A stretch of DNA of 64,000 nt from Jacaranda mimosifolia (GCA_018894105.1 CM032123.1:4093001-4157000); one strand, 5' to 3'; positions 23,101-34,890 are shown, counted from the first letter of the stretch. Notes: generated by a model from the sequence alone, not told the origin. Translations and numbers: made by a program.

Positions 23101-26100
23101 TTATCCTTGCAGCTTGAGAATTATTTCTTGTGTACAACAACAAAAAATAAATAACTAAATAATGTTATTCTACATGATTATACAACTAACATAAATCACA
23201 TGGTATACACATTAGTTTATCAGGAAACTCCTCTCTGTTACTTGCAACTCATCATTGAAGACAAGGATAAGTGTATTTATGCCAACCTTGAGGTCCATAT
23301 AATTAATAAGCAAGCAGGTATGAGACTAGCCTGAGAATAGTGCACTACATTCTGGAAAAGAATCAAAAGGACAGAAGCTAGTAATGGTCTCACAAATACA
23401 ACCTGGGAAAAGCAGCATTTTTGGAGCAAACTTATTTTGATGAGCTTCTTGAATTCTTTCGCTGATAACACCTGCAAACAACAATGGTCAAACCAACAAC
23501 AATATAACTAAGTGCCTAAAGTATTAACATTGTATAGAAATAAGTGGATGCAACCTTACAAGGAGAAAGCTTTTTCCTTACTGATGAAGTTTTTCCTGTT
23601 TTCATCTTTAACACAATAGCTAATTTTGTGTTTCTAAAGCAACCATCCCTAATAGGAAAAAGAGAATGATTTGTTGACCTTAATTGAGCTTATTCCTGAA
23701 ACGTTGTTTTCCAATAAATGTACTCTGATTAACAGATAGTTTTTGGTTTACATAGGTTTCCCAATTAAATGTAGAAGGTGTGCTATTCATCTACAGTTAC
23801 ACAGATAAAGTTTCCATGGAAACAGCATTCTCATAGTCATACTTCGATTCAACATTCTTTTACTTATTTTCAGCTATTCCAAGATGAATATCCACCTAGA
23901 AGCCAAATATTCTAATTTCCGCCCTTCCTTTGGCCAAAACATTAAACTTGTGCAGGGAATAAAATGTTTAAAACATTTAGATTAAACATACCTGAGACCC
24001 CCTTGAAGTCAGATGACTTTAGCTCACGCTGCACGTAGACACAACCGAGACATTTGCTGTAATATGAAAAATAATAACAGTTTAAGGTGTTAAGACAATT
24101 CAGTTGCAAGCGTAAATATGCAATGGAAGGAGATATAAGCGGCCCATAAATGAAAAGAGAGAGCAAGTAAGCAAGACATATAGCTATACCAATATGCTCA
24201 TCCAGATATTTAACTGTGAACTATAATTGTTCTATAGTGGTACCATAAAAATTATACCCAAAAGAAGTCCAACAAAAGTGTCTCAATAAAGCCAAATTCA
24301 GACAGGGAAGAATGCCAAAGAAAAAGCACATTTCTGCTCCTAGTAGGTTCACTTGATGCAGAAATCCAGATGAGGAAGGTAATAAAGAAAGACCATATTT
24401 ACTTTCAAGCAAAATGTTGTAATCAGGTTCAAAACATCAACCTACGTACAGTAATTGTGCATGGCCACTTTTGCATTTCTAATCAATGCGCCTTTCACAA
24501 GCTCAAACCCAACCTAAAAGCAAATGCAAAATAGTAGGCTGGATTTTCCATTCTACCACATACCACGGCAACTAGCAGATGAAGAAATCTGTCTGTGTTG
24601 GATATTCAATTCTACTTTTCTAATAAACGTATATCATAGCAAATAACAGATAGAAAGGTCTGCCAGTGATGCCCCGAAATAAACAGTTTCTCTACATATA
24701 AACACAGAAAAGCAAAGTGAACCAACCTCATAAGACCAACAAGTGGAAGTTTAGCCACAGATCTCTTCAGCAGCAAATTGCAAGATACAATCAACAGAAA
24801 GAGAGGACAAAGGTGTCAGGTATGTTGCATTGTGTAAACATGTCTCTATGTCTCTTGACGGCATATAAAACAAAAATAACAGTAATCACTAACCAACCTT
24901 GGCAACAAAACTTGGGAAAGAGGAAGACATGTGATACAATATATCCAAATAAGATACATGATTGGATACAATAGCCCCAGGTTCCACCTCTTCGGATTGA
25001 TTCCTATATGCAGACTGAGAAGTTCGAAAATAACATAACTCAAATGTAGTACATTAAACAAAATGGACTGATTCTCTTAATCTTGCAAAATCAACCAAGA
25101 AAGAAGTAACTTAATCAGTAATAAATAAAGTGGTCTACTAAAGCAAAATGATATACAAAGAGTAATGTCATCATTATAGATAAGACTTATCATAAGGAAC
25201 AATATTTGGATATGTATCTTAAGTATGATACTGTAATTATCTTAAATGCTAATCATAGTCCATAGACCGGCCTCTAAAGCAGTAAGTGATGAAAATGTCC
25301 ATGAAATGCCTTTTCAAGAGTGTCTAATTAACTTAAATACCACCATTAGCAAACGTGCGAGCCATTATAACTTCTCCATAGCATTATACCTGGATACCAG
25401 CACCGTTTGAATTTAAATAAGGGACCAAAAAACGCAACATCTTCGCGAAGGAAAACCCAAACAATATCCTTACTCTTACATCGAATTAGTTGTGAGATGA
25501 TTACCACTTAATATATAATAATAATTTGAAAAAAAAAGGAAGAGTCAGACCCGGACCAATGAAGAAAATGGGATCAATTGATCATCCATTTCTTAACACA
25601 TCATAACTAGAAACCAAGAAATTGACGGAGACAAATGGAATCAGTTTCTCTTCCTCAAACAAGATTGACGCGCAGTGATCGCAAGGCAGGGAAGTAAATT
25701 TCTCAGCTTTTATTTTTTTTTCTTTTTACGGAAAATGCTTCCCACTTCATTGAAATCAGATGTGATAAAAGATAAGTACTCAAATAATGAAGAGCAAGTT
25801 CACACTACTTAAAGCAACTCAACAACAACTAAAAATCAAATAAAACACACATATGCACATTTTAGAAAAACTCAGGCAAATCAACAACTAAACGGCAACA
25901 AAAAGGGTACCTCACCATTCTCCTGCCCATCAACCTCAATGCCCCTACTGGTTTCAGAAATCCAATAGAACCCGAAAATCAACAGCAAAACCCTCGACAG
26001 AAACCTACCGCTCTGCATAATCACCGCCCTCCGCCACCCACCCATGTGAGCATAATCCTCCTGCTCGTCCTCTCCGTTCGGAGCTAGAAACGCAGTGAAA

Positions 26101-26408
26101 ACCCGACAAATCACGTAATAAACAACCAAGATAGTCGTCCCCGCCACCACTCTCACCGGCACCAAAAACACCAGAGCTAGCCCAAGTAAAACCTTCTCAG
26201 CCCAGGGCAACTCGCCCCGACCCATCGTCCCGTAAACATCGCACCGGACAAAGGGGGCGTACTTTTTCTCCATCTCCTCGATGCTATCATTGGACACCGG
26301 AATTTGGGGTTGTGGAGTTTCCGGTTCGGGTTTGAGGAGCGGGCGGTCATCGGATTCCAGTTGCTCGTCGGCGGGCTTGGAAGCTAGGTCTTTAAGCTCG
26401 GATTCCAT
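20164..26408 (-). CDS. LPEAT1: Lysophospholipid acyltransferase, LPEAT1 type
   Basis: Eight coding exons, all with GT..AG joints in phase: 26408-25911, 25014-24898, 24764-24727, 24056-23992, 23471-23403, 22983-22850, 20915-20775 and 20271-20164. The product has 389 residues, near the length of Arabidopsis LPEAT1. It re-acylates lysophosphatidylethanolamine (and related lysolipids) with acyl-CoA, normally at the endoplasmic reticulum. The start MESELKDL, hydrophobic spans at about 72-101 and 138-150, NHVSYLD (His185, Asp190; the HxxxxD acyltransferase motif), the EGTT motif at about 263-266 and PVLPVILRYPY are all visible. The first joint uses GAG|GTACCC because the nearby GTGAGG donor breaks phase. 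The 1.9-kb intron between exons 6 and 7 holds a GA microsatellite. The upstream region is cut short by a viral insertion at 26696. Confidence 0.93.
20737..20757. repeat. (CA)n microsatellite
   Basis: About ten CA units lie just downstream of LPEAT1-like exon 7, inside the last intron. Confidence 0.9.
21393..21417. repeat. (GA)n microsatellite in an LPEAT1-like intron
   Basis: About twelve GA units lie in the intron between exons 6 and 7. Confidence 0.9.
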
Positions 26409-26695
26409 TTATTAGTTCAAGAAAGAAATAATTTTTCTCTCCTTTCTTTTCCCTTTTTGGGTGTTTAGCGGACAGCCATTGCTGTTTTCTTTGTCATGTG
26501 ATGTGGCGAAAGAAAATCACTGTAAGTCGTGTTAGATCATAAATCTTGCGGGACAGTGGAGTTGACGCGTGGAGGAAACAGATATGTGGGCGCGTCACGT
26601 TGATATGGTGTTGCGGTTATTTTTGGGTGTTTCTGGGTATAGTATAAGTTGCGTGAGGACTCGACTTTTAGACATCGCCATGGGCCCCTCTAGAT
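26409..26695 (-). promoter_or_regulatory. Residual LPEAT1-like upstream region between the start codon and viral DNA
   Basis: Only 287 bp of apparently non-viral DNA separates the LPEAT1-like ATG from the viral left arm. On the minus strand it is pyrimidine-rich just before the ATG, like a leader. No clear host TATA box was found. The last 40 bases next to the virus (minus strand) contain CCCATGG, weakly like the right-hand primer site, so the true edge could lie slightly further in. Confidence 0.55.
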
Positions 26696-26980
26696 ACTGG
26701 AAGCCGGTATCTTAACAAGATATGACGTCTGCCGGGAAAGGCCTCAACTGTGGACAACAAGGGCGTGTCCTTTTATGCTAAGACACATGCTTCGTTCAGG
26801 ATCAAAGTCAAGAGTAGGAAATTTGAACAAAGCCAGAAAACTAAACTTAGAGAAGGTAAAATAAAAATCTTTCTGATGCAGAGGATCCTATTAAAGACAA
26901 CTGCAGAGCATACTCAATTTTTAACAGTCGGAGAAGGTAGCGGAATAGTAAAAAGAACTTGAAGTGCTTCTAAGCAATAT

Positions 26981-26986
26981 TTTATT
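26981..26986 (-). terminator. Viral AATAAA polyadenylation signal, left arm
   Basis: AATAAA reads on the minus strand about 45 bases after the viral TATA box. In this family the signal lies early in the transcript and is bypassed in the first round. Here it could shorten any transcript heading for LPEAT1. Confidence 0.55.
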
Positions 26987-27028
26987 TCACTTCCCAAATT
27001 AGATTACAAACTTAGTAAGATTCATCCC

Positions 27029-27036
27029 TTTATATA
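27029..27036 (-). promoter_or_regulatory. Viral TATA box, left arm, pointing at LPEAT1
   Basis: CTCTATATAAAGGG reads on the minus strand. It is the counterpart of the right-arm TATA box, in the place expected for the pregenomic RNA promoter. The start would be about 30 bases on, near 27000, some 590 bp upstream of the LPEAT1-like ATG and on the same strand. Confidence 0.6.
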
Positions 27037-27220
27037 GAGGGAGAATTGACACACGACAAACTTACAACAGCTGTGCTATAGTTAACATCCGACAATAAGT
27101 GCAATAATTTAACACGCCAATCCTGACAATTCTAAAAGTAAAGGACAATAATACAAACAAACGACAAAACCAACAAAAAAACAACAATCGAAAGCTGTAA
27201 AGTTGAAAAGACGTCAGCTT

Positions 27221-30200
27221 TTAATCAGTCAAAAAGCCAGCAGGGAATGGGCCAAACACCACGCTTGATGTGTTTTGTGGTGGAGTTTGACTCAATGGGT
27301 TGTTAAGGTCAAAAGTGATCCCAGCTTTTTCCATCCATTGTGATTCCAGCTCACAAAGGTCCTGTGAATCCATCATGTCATCTTGATCAATTATTTTTTC
27401 TTTACCCTTATCTGATGAAGTAGGAATCGTAGGGGTGAATGGATTAACAACTGGAAACGAGCCTAGGACAGTAGCAGCAACACCCTAGGAAGACTTATTC
27501 TGGGAAAGTGAATTCCAATTTGTCTTGAAATAAGTCTTTGAACATCCCCACATATTCTCTGGTGTAGTCCTATTATACTCTGAATAAAACTGCTCAAAGT
27601 AAGCTCTGGCATCATTCTGCAGTTGTATGGCATAGTCAATAGGCATTTGTTCCCACGAAGCATCCTCTTCAAATCTGGGCCAAATCTGGGGTGGAACAAT
27701 AGAATTATTCTCTGCCATTTTTCTCTGAAATTCTCTAATCTCACTTCCATGTTCAAAAAACTCTTTGTTGAGGAAATAGGGAAAAACACCATATTCTTGG
27801 ACTGAGTAGAAATATGGTAAGTTATGGATGTGAGGAAAACTTTGTCTTGAAAGAATAAAAACAACAGAGACTCCTGGTTCAGCTCTTCCAACCTTTTTAA
27901 TTTGAATTATTTTGAATAATTTCATCCAAATTGATAAAGGATAAAACCATTCAAGGAATGATCTGGCACAGGGATTATCATCATAGTCATCAAACCATCC
28001 ACTGTGTAATTCAGCAATCCATCTAATAGATTGTTCAATTGGAAATTCAACAGCAATCTTCCATTGTTCTAGCATGTACCAAAGCATGCAAATTAATTCT
28101 TTGGAAAACATGAGATGGAAAGGATTAGAGACGCTGAACAGGGTGAAGAATGGATAGTCTGGATGGAAACCTAAACCGCCCAAAGTATGAAGTCCAGTTT
28201 TTCTAACAGTAAGGGATTGGTATTTTAACATCAATTCTTTAGCTCTGGACTTAAGGGTTTTGGTTTTGATTAGGTCAAACAATTCTGGATGAAGACTATC
28301 AAGGGGGAAATCATAAAAGGTAGGGATTTTTGAAGGTGGTGCAGGAGAAAACATGCAAATGATGGGAATATGACTTCTGGGTATTTCGAAGAGTTTAGGC
28401 CTGGAAAGAAGATCTGCGAAAATATTGCTCTTCCCTTTGATATGGTTGACAGTAAAAGAATACTGAGAAAACCATTCCGCCCATCTGAGTAACTGCTTAG
28501 GAGGAATAGTATGGGGTTTGAAACTTAACATCTTAGGGAAGGCAGTCATGTCCATTTCCACAAAGAAATGATGGCCGATAAGATGAAACTGGAATTTTTC
28601 AATACCTTTCTTTACCGCCAAAATCTCCTTGTAAGTCGAGTGGTAATGTTGTTCTGCTAGCTTGAAAGAACCACTCTTGAAGCCGTACACATTTCTCTTT
28701 CCTTCCTTTTCTTCAATGAGAACAGCAGCCCAGAAAGTATCACTAGCATCTGTCTGAAGAATCCTTTTCCCATCTGAAGGAATATGTAGAGGAGGAAGCT
28801 TTTGAATAACAGCTTTAATGGCAACAACTGCTTTCCTCTGTGCATTAGACCATTGTGGAGGATTTTTCTTGAGCATATCCTGTAATGGTCTGATGATTGA
28901 TGTTAGTCTTGGAATGAAATCCGCAGCATAGTTAATAACTCCAAGAAACTATTGAATCTGCTGCTTGGATTCCAAATTGTCAGGAAACTTGAGAAGCTCA
29001 GTGGCAATGTAAGGCTGCAGTGAATATTGTCCATCCTTAATGAACATTCCCAAGAACTCTATTTCATTATGTGCAATGGTCATCTTTTTCTCCGATAGCA
29101 TTATTCCATATTGTCTGACTAAATCTCCAAACTTATGCAGAAGGAATGAGTGTGTCTGCATATCTTCAGAAAATAGCAAAATATCATCAATGTAGATTAA
29201 TGCATTTGGGAACAAAGGCTCAAAGATTTGAACCATAGCTTTCTGGAATAATGATGGGGCTGTCTTTAGACCAAAAGGAATGACCGTCCACTGGAAATGA
29301 GTATTTGGGATGCAGAATGCTATTTTGTACCGATCTTCTGGATGGATTCCTATCTGCCAGAAGCCTGCTTTTAGATCAAACTTTGAAAAAACATTGGCTT
29401 TGGTCAGATTAGAAAATAGGCAATTCCGATTCTGCAAAGGGAACTTCTCATCAGCAAGAAAGTAGTTGAGGGGTTTGTAGTTGATCACCAATCTCATCTT
29501 TCCCCTCGCTTGTTCTGATCTCTTATTTACATAGAATGCCTGACTAGCCCATGGAGAATTGGTAACTTCAACAAGACCTTCATCACGTAGCTGAGCTAAT
29601 TCTCTGGTTGCTAGTTCAAGTTGTTCTGGAGACATTCCTGAATGACTGGCTTTAGTAGGGTTTATATTTATATCTTTTTTAAAAGGAAGCTGTACAAAAA
29701 ACTCTGAATTTTTCCAAAGGGGATTTGTACATTTATGGAGGAAATCAGAATGAGATTCTGCACAACAATCTCTTATTAGAAGAGTATGAATATCAGTAAT
29801 GGACTCGGATTGAAAAGAAAGGTTGTAACGTGGTTTGATATAGGGAAGAAAATAAGACTTAAATCTAAGACCTTCTGACTTAGGTATTACTTTCTTCTCC
29901 CAAAGCTGTTTAATGATATCAAACCCAATCACAACATCCTATTTAGGTAATGGGGAACCAAGGAATTTATAGGTGATACAGAGTTCAGGAAAGAATTGTA
30001 GCTTGACAGGTTTACTAATCAGGTCAATTGTTAGATTCTCACTGTTAACAACCTGAAAGACTTCATGATGGTTTTTCCAGAACGAGGCAGGTAAGATTTT
30101 TGGATTGAGGATAGATTTGGATGCCCCTGTATCAATAAAACGAACCAAAGTAATTGGGTTGTCATATTTCTGAGGAATAAGTTGTACCTGCACAAACGGA

Positions 30201-32616
30201 ACTGCATGAGCAAGACCAATGAATTGAATTCCGAAGATAGGAAGCTGGTCTTCATTGATCTCATCCTCAGAAGAAGAGTCTTCTTCAAAGACATCTTCCA
30301 GGGCAAACAACGTCTTTTCAGATGGCTCATTCTCCTCAGAAAAGAGTAATTCCAAATCCTCATTTTCAAGATCACACTGGGTCAGCTGGAACACCTGTTT
30401 GAGTATCTTGTCCCTTTTCTTGTTAGGACAATTCCTAGCCCAATGACCTTGCTTATGGCAGATGTAGCACCTGTCTCTTTTGTTCTTTGAGAACTTTCTC
30501 CTGAAATATCTCCTTCTCCTCCTGGGTCGCCATTGTTGGTGATGGTGCTGACGCTGCTTTCTGAATTTTTTGTGATGCTTATGAGATTTTTCTGGACACT
30601 GGCATTTGTCTGACTTGCACTTGATCTGAAGATCCTTCCTGTCACATTCCTTTGAGAATTTTCTCCCTGTCTCCTGAAATTCTTTGAAAAACTTTCAATG
30701 GTTGCACAGTTTTTCCAGGGCCTTGAAGACAAATTGGTAGATTTCTCCGAGAGAGACATTTTCAAGTGTTCGTCCTCTCAACTCAATTAGTCTTAGGGTT
30801 TCACGACCAAGGGACTCAGGAATGGAATTAATGTAGGCTTGCTTCAGATTCGGATTGTCCATCCCACCAAGAATATAGAACTTTTGAGACATCCGTTGGA
30901 AATGCTTCTCCAGGTCCTTTCTTTCAAAAGAACAGCATTTCATCTTGAAGAACTCCTCCCTTGCAACATCAATATTGTTTTGATGCTGTCCCAGAAACTC
31001 AACATAAATATAATTCATGAAGGTTTCAACATTTGGTGCGTTTCTGGCTTGGATCTGTCTATATTCTCCAAGAGCATACCACCATTCTTTCAGAGTACCT
31101 GTCATTCTAGCAGTGAAACCATTTATAACACCAGTAAGATTAGCACCTGGTTTCTGAAGTTCTGTCACACACCAAGACATCATTTCATGGATCCTATCCT
31201 TCCACTAAGAAGGAGGAATATCATCAAAAGAAAACAGATGTCCTGAATTGCTAGAATATGAAGGGTTAGGAGGAGGATTCCTCTATTGACCTTGTTGACT
31301 GGTTTCTGGTTCGTCATCAACAATTGGCTCTTGAGGAGTATCTGGAGTTCTTTCTTCTGGAGGTTGATTCATAAAAAGTAACGGGATGTCTTCTGAGAGT
31401 TCCTCAGTATCACTGATATCTTCTGAAACAAACACTAGCCATGGTCTGTTTGGTTTATGTTCCTCACGATCAGCAACTTTCTTGAGATATTCAGTGAGTG
31501 CATTTGAAGTAGAGGAATTTTGCATCATGAACTGTGGAGGCTTTGAAACCGTCGGTTCGGTTGTGCTCAAGGCTGTAGAAGTCTGAGGATTGCTTTTCCT
31601 TTTATATTCTTCTGGAGAAAAGAATGAAGATGAGTCTCCAAACATCTTTTTGAAGTTATCCAGCCCATGAAGTGGTTGTGAAACAACAGGATAGGAAGAC
31701 ACTGAAGGCTCTGGCCTGCTCCAAATAGAGTCTCTCTGGTACTGTTCTTCTAGAGACTTTAATTGGGTTTTGAGTGTCCTGATCTCCTGTTCTTTATGGC
31801 TGAACGGTTGTGAGGTTTGGAGAAGTCTCATGATTTCATTGTGCACCATGTCAATCCTTTCTTTTAAGGACTGAATTGTTATTGCGATCTGGTTCTCCAT
31901 CTTAGCTTCAATTCTCTCCTGGCTTTTTACAATCTTTTGCAGCATATGATTTTGAACTACTGCATTTTCGGACTGCCAGTTAAGAGTTGCTTCAGCAGCA
32001 GTAACTTCCACCGTTGAACCGTATGATCTACGAGCTATAGGATTCTTAACCTTCCAAGAGTGATTGTATTCTGGAGTTTGAATTTCCTTAGGAGGATAAT
32101 TCAATTGTTGGAAGGAAGAGGAAGAAAGACCAAACATCATAATCTGATTGGGGACTGGTTCATCGTCTGTATAGCTGTCTGAGGGCATGAAAGGAATACA
32201 GTCATCATCATCTTTATAGTATTCCTCATCATCGCTGTCTTCATATCCCTCTTGAACTCCCCATCCAGTATGTGTTGTTGGCCACTTTGTTGGAGGCGGT
32301 GGAGTATATTTAACCAGATAGTCAAACTTGCCTGAAGGTTGTCCCAAAGTATCTACAAAAGGATCATCCCTAGACAATCTTAATGGTCTTTGTCTAGGAG
32401 GAGCTTCAGGAACTTCTGGTGGTGCATAGATAGGACTGCCGTATCCATCAAATCCGTAAATTTTCATTTTGGATCCAATAGAAAACGCAGGACTGAAACA
32501 GCTTGGAACTCCGGTCTTTTCTTTCTGCTTTTGGAACTTAATCTCTACGGATCCATCTTTATTTTTATGAAAAGATGGCTCAGTAAACTGAATCGGCTTT
32601 GATTCCCTTGACGCTT
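27221..32616 (-). pseudogene. Pararetroviral polyprotein remnant (coat, protease, RT, RNase H)
   Basis: A single reading frame runs the whole length without a frameshift, but has in-frame stops at 31285, 31207, 30697, 29941, 28951 and 27487 (first base, minus strand). Recognisable parts in order are: an acidic, proline-rich and coiled-coil-like region (about 32600-31300); a coat-like region with the zinc knuckle CYICHKQGHWARNC (about 30470-30425); a protease with the DTG triad (about 30140); a reverse transcriptase with YIDDIL (about 29200); RNase H with TDAS (about 28750); and a long C-terminal region ending at TAA 27221. Five stops are TAG and one is TGA. The apparent ATG at 32668 lies inside inverted-arm sequence and is not a real viral start. 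The copy cannot give a full-length product. Confidence 0.88.
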
Positions 32617-32619
32617 GGT

Positions 32620-33902
32620 GATAATCCCTGTGCCAGATCATTTCTTGAATGGTTTTATCCTTTATCAATTTTGATGAAATTATTCAAAATAATTCAAATT
32701 AAACAGGTTGGAAGAGCTGAACCAGGAGTCTCTGTTGTTTTTATTCTTTCAAGACAAAGTTCTCCTCACATCCATAACTTACCATATTTCTACTCAGTCC
32801 AAGAATATGGTGTTTTTCCCTATTTCCTCAACAAAGAGTTTTTTGAACATGGAAGTGAGATTAGAGAATTTCAGAGAAAAATGGCAGAGAATAATTCTAT
32901 TGTTCCACCCCAGATTTGGCCCAGATTTGAAGAGGATGCTCCATGGGAACAAATGCCTATTGACTATGCCATACAACTGCAGAATGATGCCAGAGCTTAC
33001 TTTGAGCAGTTTTATTCAGAGTATAATAGGACTACACCAGAGAATATGTGGGGATGTTCAAAGACTTATTTCAAGACAAATTGAATTCACTTTCCCAGAA
33101 TAAGTCTTCCTAGGGTGTTGCTGCTACTGTCCTAGGCTCGTTTCCAGTTGTTAATCCATTCACCCCTACGATTCCTACTTCATCAGATAAGGGTAAAGAA
33201 AAAATAATTGATCAAGATGACATGATGGATTCACAGGACCCTTATGAGCTGGAATCACAATGGATGGAAAAAGCTGGGATCACTTTTGACCTTAACAACC
33301 CATTGAGTCAGACTCCACCACAAAACACATCAAGCGTGGTGTTTGGCCCATTCCCTGCTGACTTTTTGACTGATTAAAAGCTAGCGTCTTTTCAACTTTA
33401 CAGCTTTCGGTTGTTGTTTTTTTGTTGGTTTTGTCGTTTGTTTGTATTATTGTCCTTTTCTTTTAGAATTGTCAGGATTGGTGTGTTAAATTATTGCACT
33501 TATTGTCGAATGTTAACTATAACACAGCTATTGTAAGTTTGTCGTGTGTCAATTCTCCCTCTATATAAAGGGATGAATCTTACTAAGTTTGTAATCTAAT
33601 TTGGGGAGTGAAATAAAATATTACTTAGAAGCACTTCAAGTTCTTTTTACTATTCCGCTACCTTCTCCGACTGTTAAAAATTGAGTATGCTCTGCAGTTG
33701 CCTTTAATAGGATCCTCTGCATCAGAAAGATTTTTATTTTACCTTCTCTAAGTTTAGTTTTCTGGCTTTGTTCAAATTTCCTACTCTTGACTTTGATTCT
33801 GACCGAAGCATGTGTCTTAACATAAAAGGACACGCCCTTGTTGCCCACAGTTGAGGCCTTTCCCGGCGGACGTCATATCTTGTTAAGATACCGGCTTCCA
33901 GT
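32620..33902 (+). repeat. Viral inverted repeat, right arm
   Basis: This is the partner of 26696-27979. It begins abruptly at GATAATCCCTGTG, where the minus-strand polyprotein region ends, and runs to the base before the primer site. It duplicates the polyprotein C-terminal part (stop TAG at 33111 shared with the left arm; one-base deletion near 33084; frame end TAA at 33375). Confidence 0.93.
33562..33569 (+). promoter_or_regulatory. Viral TATA box, right arm
   Basis: TATATAAA in CTCTATATAAAGGG, at the position expected for the pregenomic RNA promoter, reads toward the movement protein segment. AATAAA follows at 33612-33617. Confidence 0.6.
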
Positions 33903-33916
33903 TGGTATCGGAGCCA
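33903..33916 (+). other. Primer-binding site for initiator tRNA-Met
   Basis: TGGTATCGGAGCCA matches the usual TGGTATCAGAGC-type tRNA-Met complement with one difference. It abuts the right arm and overlaps the movement protein ATG. The left arm ends at the equivalent point without a good copy of it. Confidence 0.8.
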
Positions 33917-34770
33917 TGGATAGTTTACTACCCAAGCTAGCTACTTCTACCCCATCTTCTTCTTCTACCCTTGTTCCTAGTAACAATTTTCGTCAGTCTA
34001 ATGCTTCTAAGATAGACTCCCTATATGAAATTACCTATCTCCCAGATAATGAAAATGTTCCACTCACCAATTTGTCTCTCATAAATCCTTATAATGCTTT
34101 CACTAAACCTAGGTCTTCCTTCACCAAAACAGTTAAAAGCCTCATCACTCTTTCTAAAGTTCAGGTTAAGAAGTATGTTCAAGCCTCAGCCTTTGATCAA
34201 CACTTCCTTCCTGCTACTGAAAAGGAACAGATGGTCTCGATTGACTTACCCTCTCACTTACCAAGGTTATGGCTTTCAGAAGGATATACACATATCCATT
34301 TTGGAGCCATAAGGTTTGCTCTCACACTTCATGGAAGAAAAGGCTTACCCACTAAAGCAAGAATAGCTCTCTTGGATACCCGGTATTCTGACTACTAGCA
34401 TGCATGTATTGGCACGGTTCAAACAACATTGAACTCAGGAACAGTTCTTGTGACAATGTTTCCTAATTTCAACCTGCCAATATCAGATCCATGCTTACAG
34501 TCGGCACTCAAGCTCCAAATCCAAATTTGTGGAGCAGTCCCTACGGCTACAACCTATTCTGCAACTCTTCACTACCAGATGGTGTTCAGGATTCAAAATC
34601 ATTCTATTGATTTTGCTTATCCTCAGGAGACGAATGAAGCTTTGTTAATTTCTGTGGACACAGATCATATACCCAGCTGTACATATGTCCCCAGACAGTT
34701 ACCAAAGGAGGAATTGCAGAAATTGATTCCTGACTCGTGTTCCATAGATGGGGCTGAGATTTGCTACTGA
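33916..34770 (+). pseudogene. Pararetroviral movement protein segment (30K type)
   Basis: The frame from the ATG at 33916 has one in-frame TAG (34396-34398) and ends in TGA at 34768-34770. The part around the stop carries the ARIALLDTRY and SGTVLVTMFPNF blocks typical of caulimovirid movement proteins of the 30K superfamily. In an intact genome this would continue into the coat region. Here it breaks off, and non-viral repeats follow. Confidence 0.8.
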
Positions 34771-34798
34771 GCCGGCCTAAAATTAGGCTAGACCTGTA

Positions 34799-34890
34799 GC
34801 CCATTACAGGCCCATAATGAAAATATCAATTCCCAAACATCAAAACGCCCATTATAGGCCCATAATTAAAATATAAATTCCACACATCAA
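34799..34890. repeat. 48-bp tandem duplication beside the viral right edge
   Basis: Two copies (34799-34846 and 34847-34890) share GCCCATTAyAGGCCCATAAT and CACATCAA-like ends, with several differences. They lie between the last viral sequence and the MITE at 34904. Confidence 0.8.

Larger units (their letters stand above)
26696..27979 (-). repeat. Viral inverted repeat, left arm
   Basis: This arm is the reverse complement of 32620-33902. I aligned the arms by eye and counted about 27 differences and one single-base gap over roughly 1283 bp, so they are about 98% identical. It carries the polyprotein C-terminus, the viral promoter and the polyadenylation signal, ending immediately before the primer site. 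Confidence 0.93.
26696..34770. mobile_element. Endogenous pararetrovirus (Caulimoviridae, petuvirus/florendovirus-like), rearranged
   Basis: About 8.1 kb of integrated plant pararetrovirus DNA. A minus-strand polyprotein remnant (27221-32616) covers a coiled region, a zinc-knuckle coat region, aspartic protease, reverse transcriptase and RNase H. A plus-strand piece (32620-34770) repeats the polyprotein end and the non-coding region, then runs through the tRNA-Met primer site into the movement protein. The two pieces overlap by 1.28 kb in inverted orientation, so this is two segments of a circular genome joined head to head. No integrase is encoded, as expected for this family. The left edge falls exactly where the primer site starts. 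The right edge is uncertain, at about 34770-34790. All coding parts carry stop codons. Confidence 0.88.

Noticed and set aside
32599..32668. ATG at 32668 as the start of the minus-strand viral polyprotein
   Set aside because: The first codons lie in the right inverted arm read on the wrong strand; the genuine polyprotein sequence starts only past the junction near 32620.
32708..33103. A second viral gene on the plus strand in the right arm
   Set aside because: It is an alternative frame of the duplicated polyprotein C-terminus; the matching frame exists in the left arm.
34590..34804. Minus-strand frame at the end of the movement protein segment
   Set aside because: It is the opposite strand of the viral movement protein remnant.
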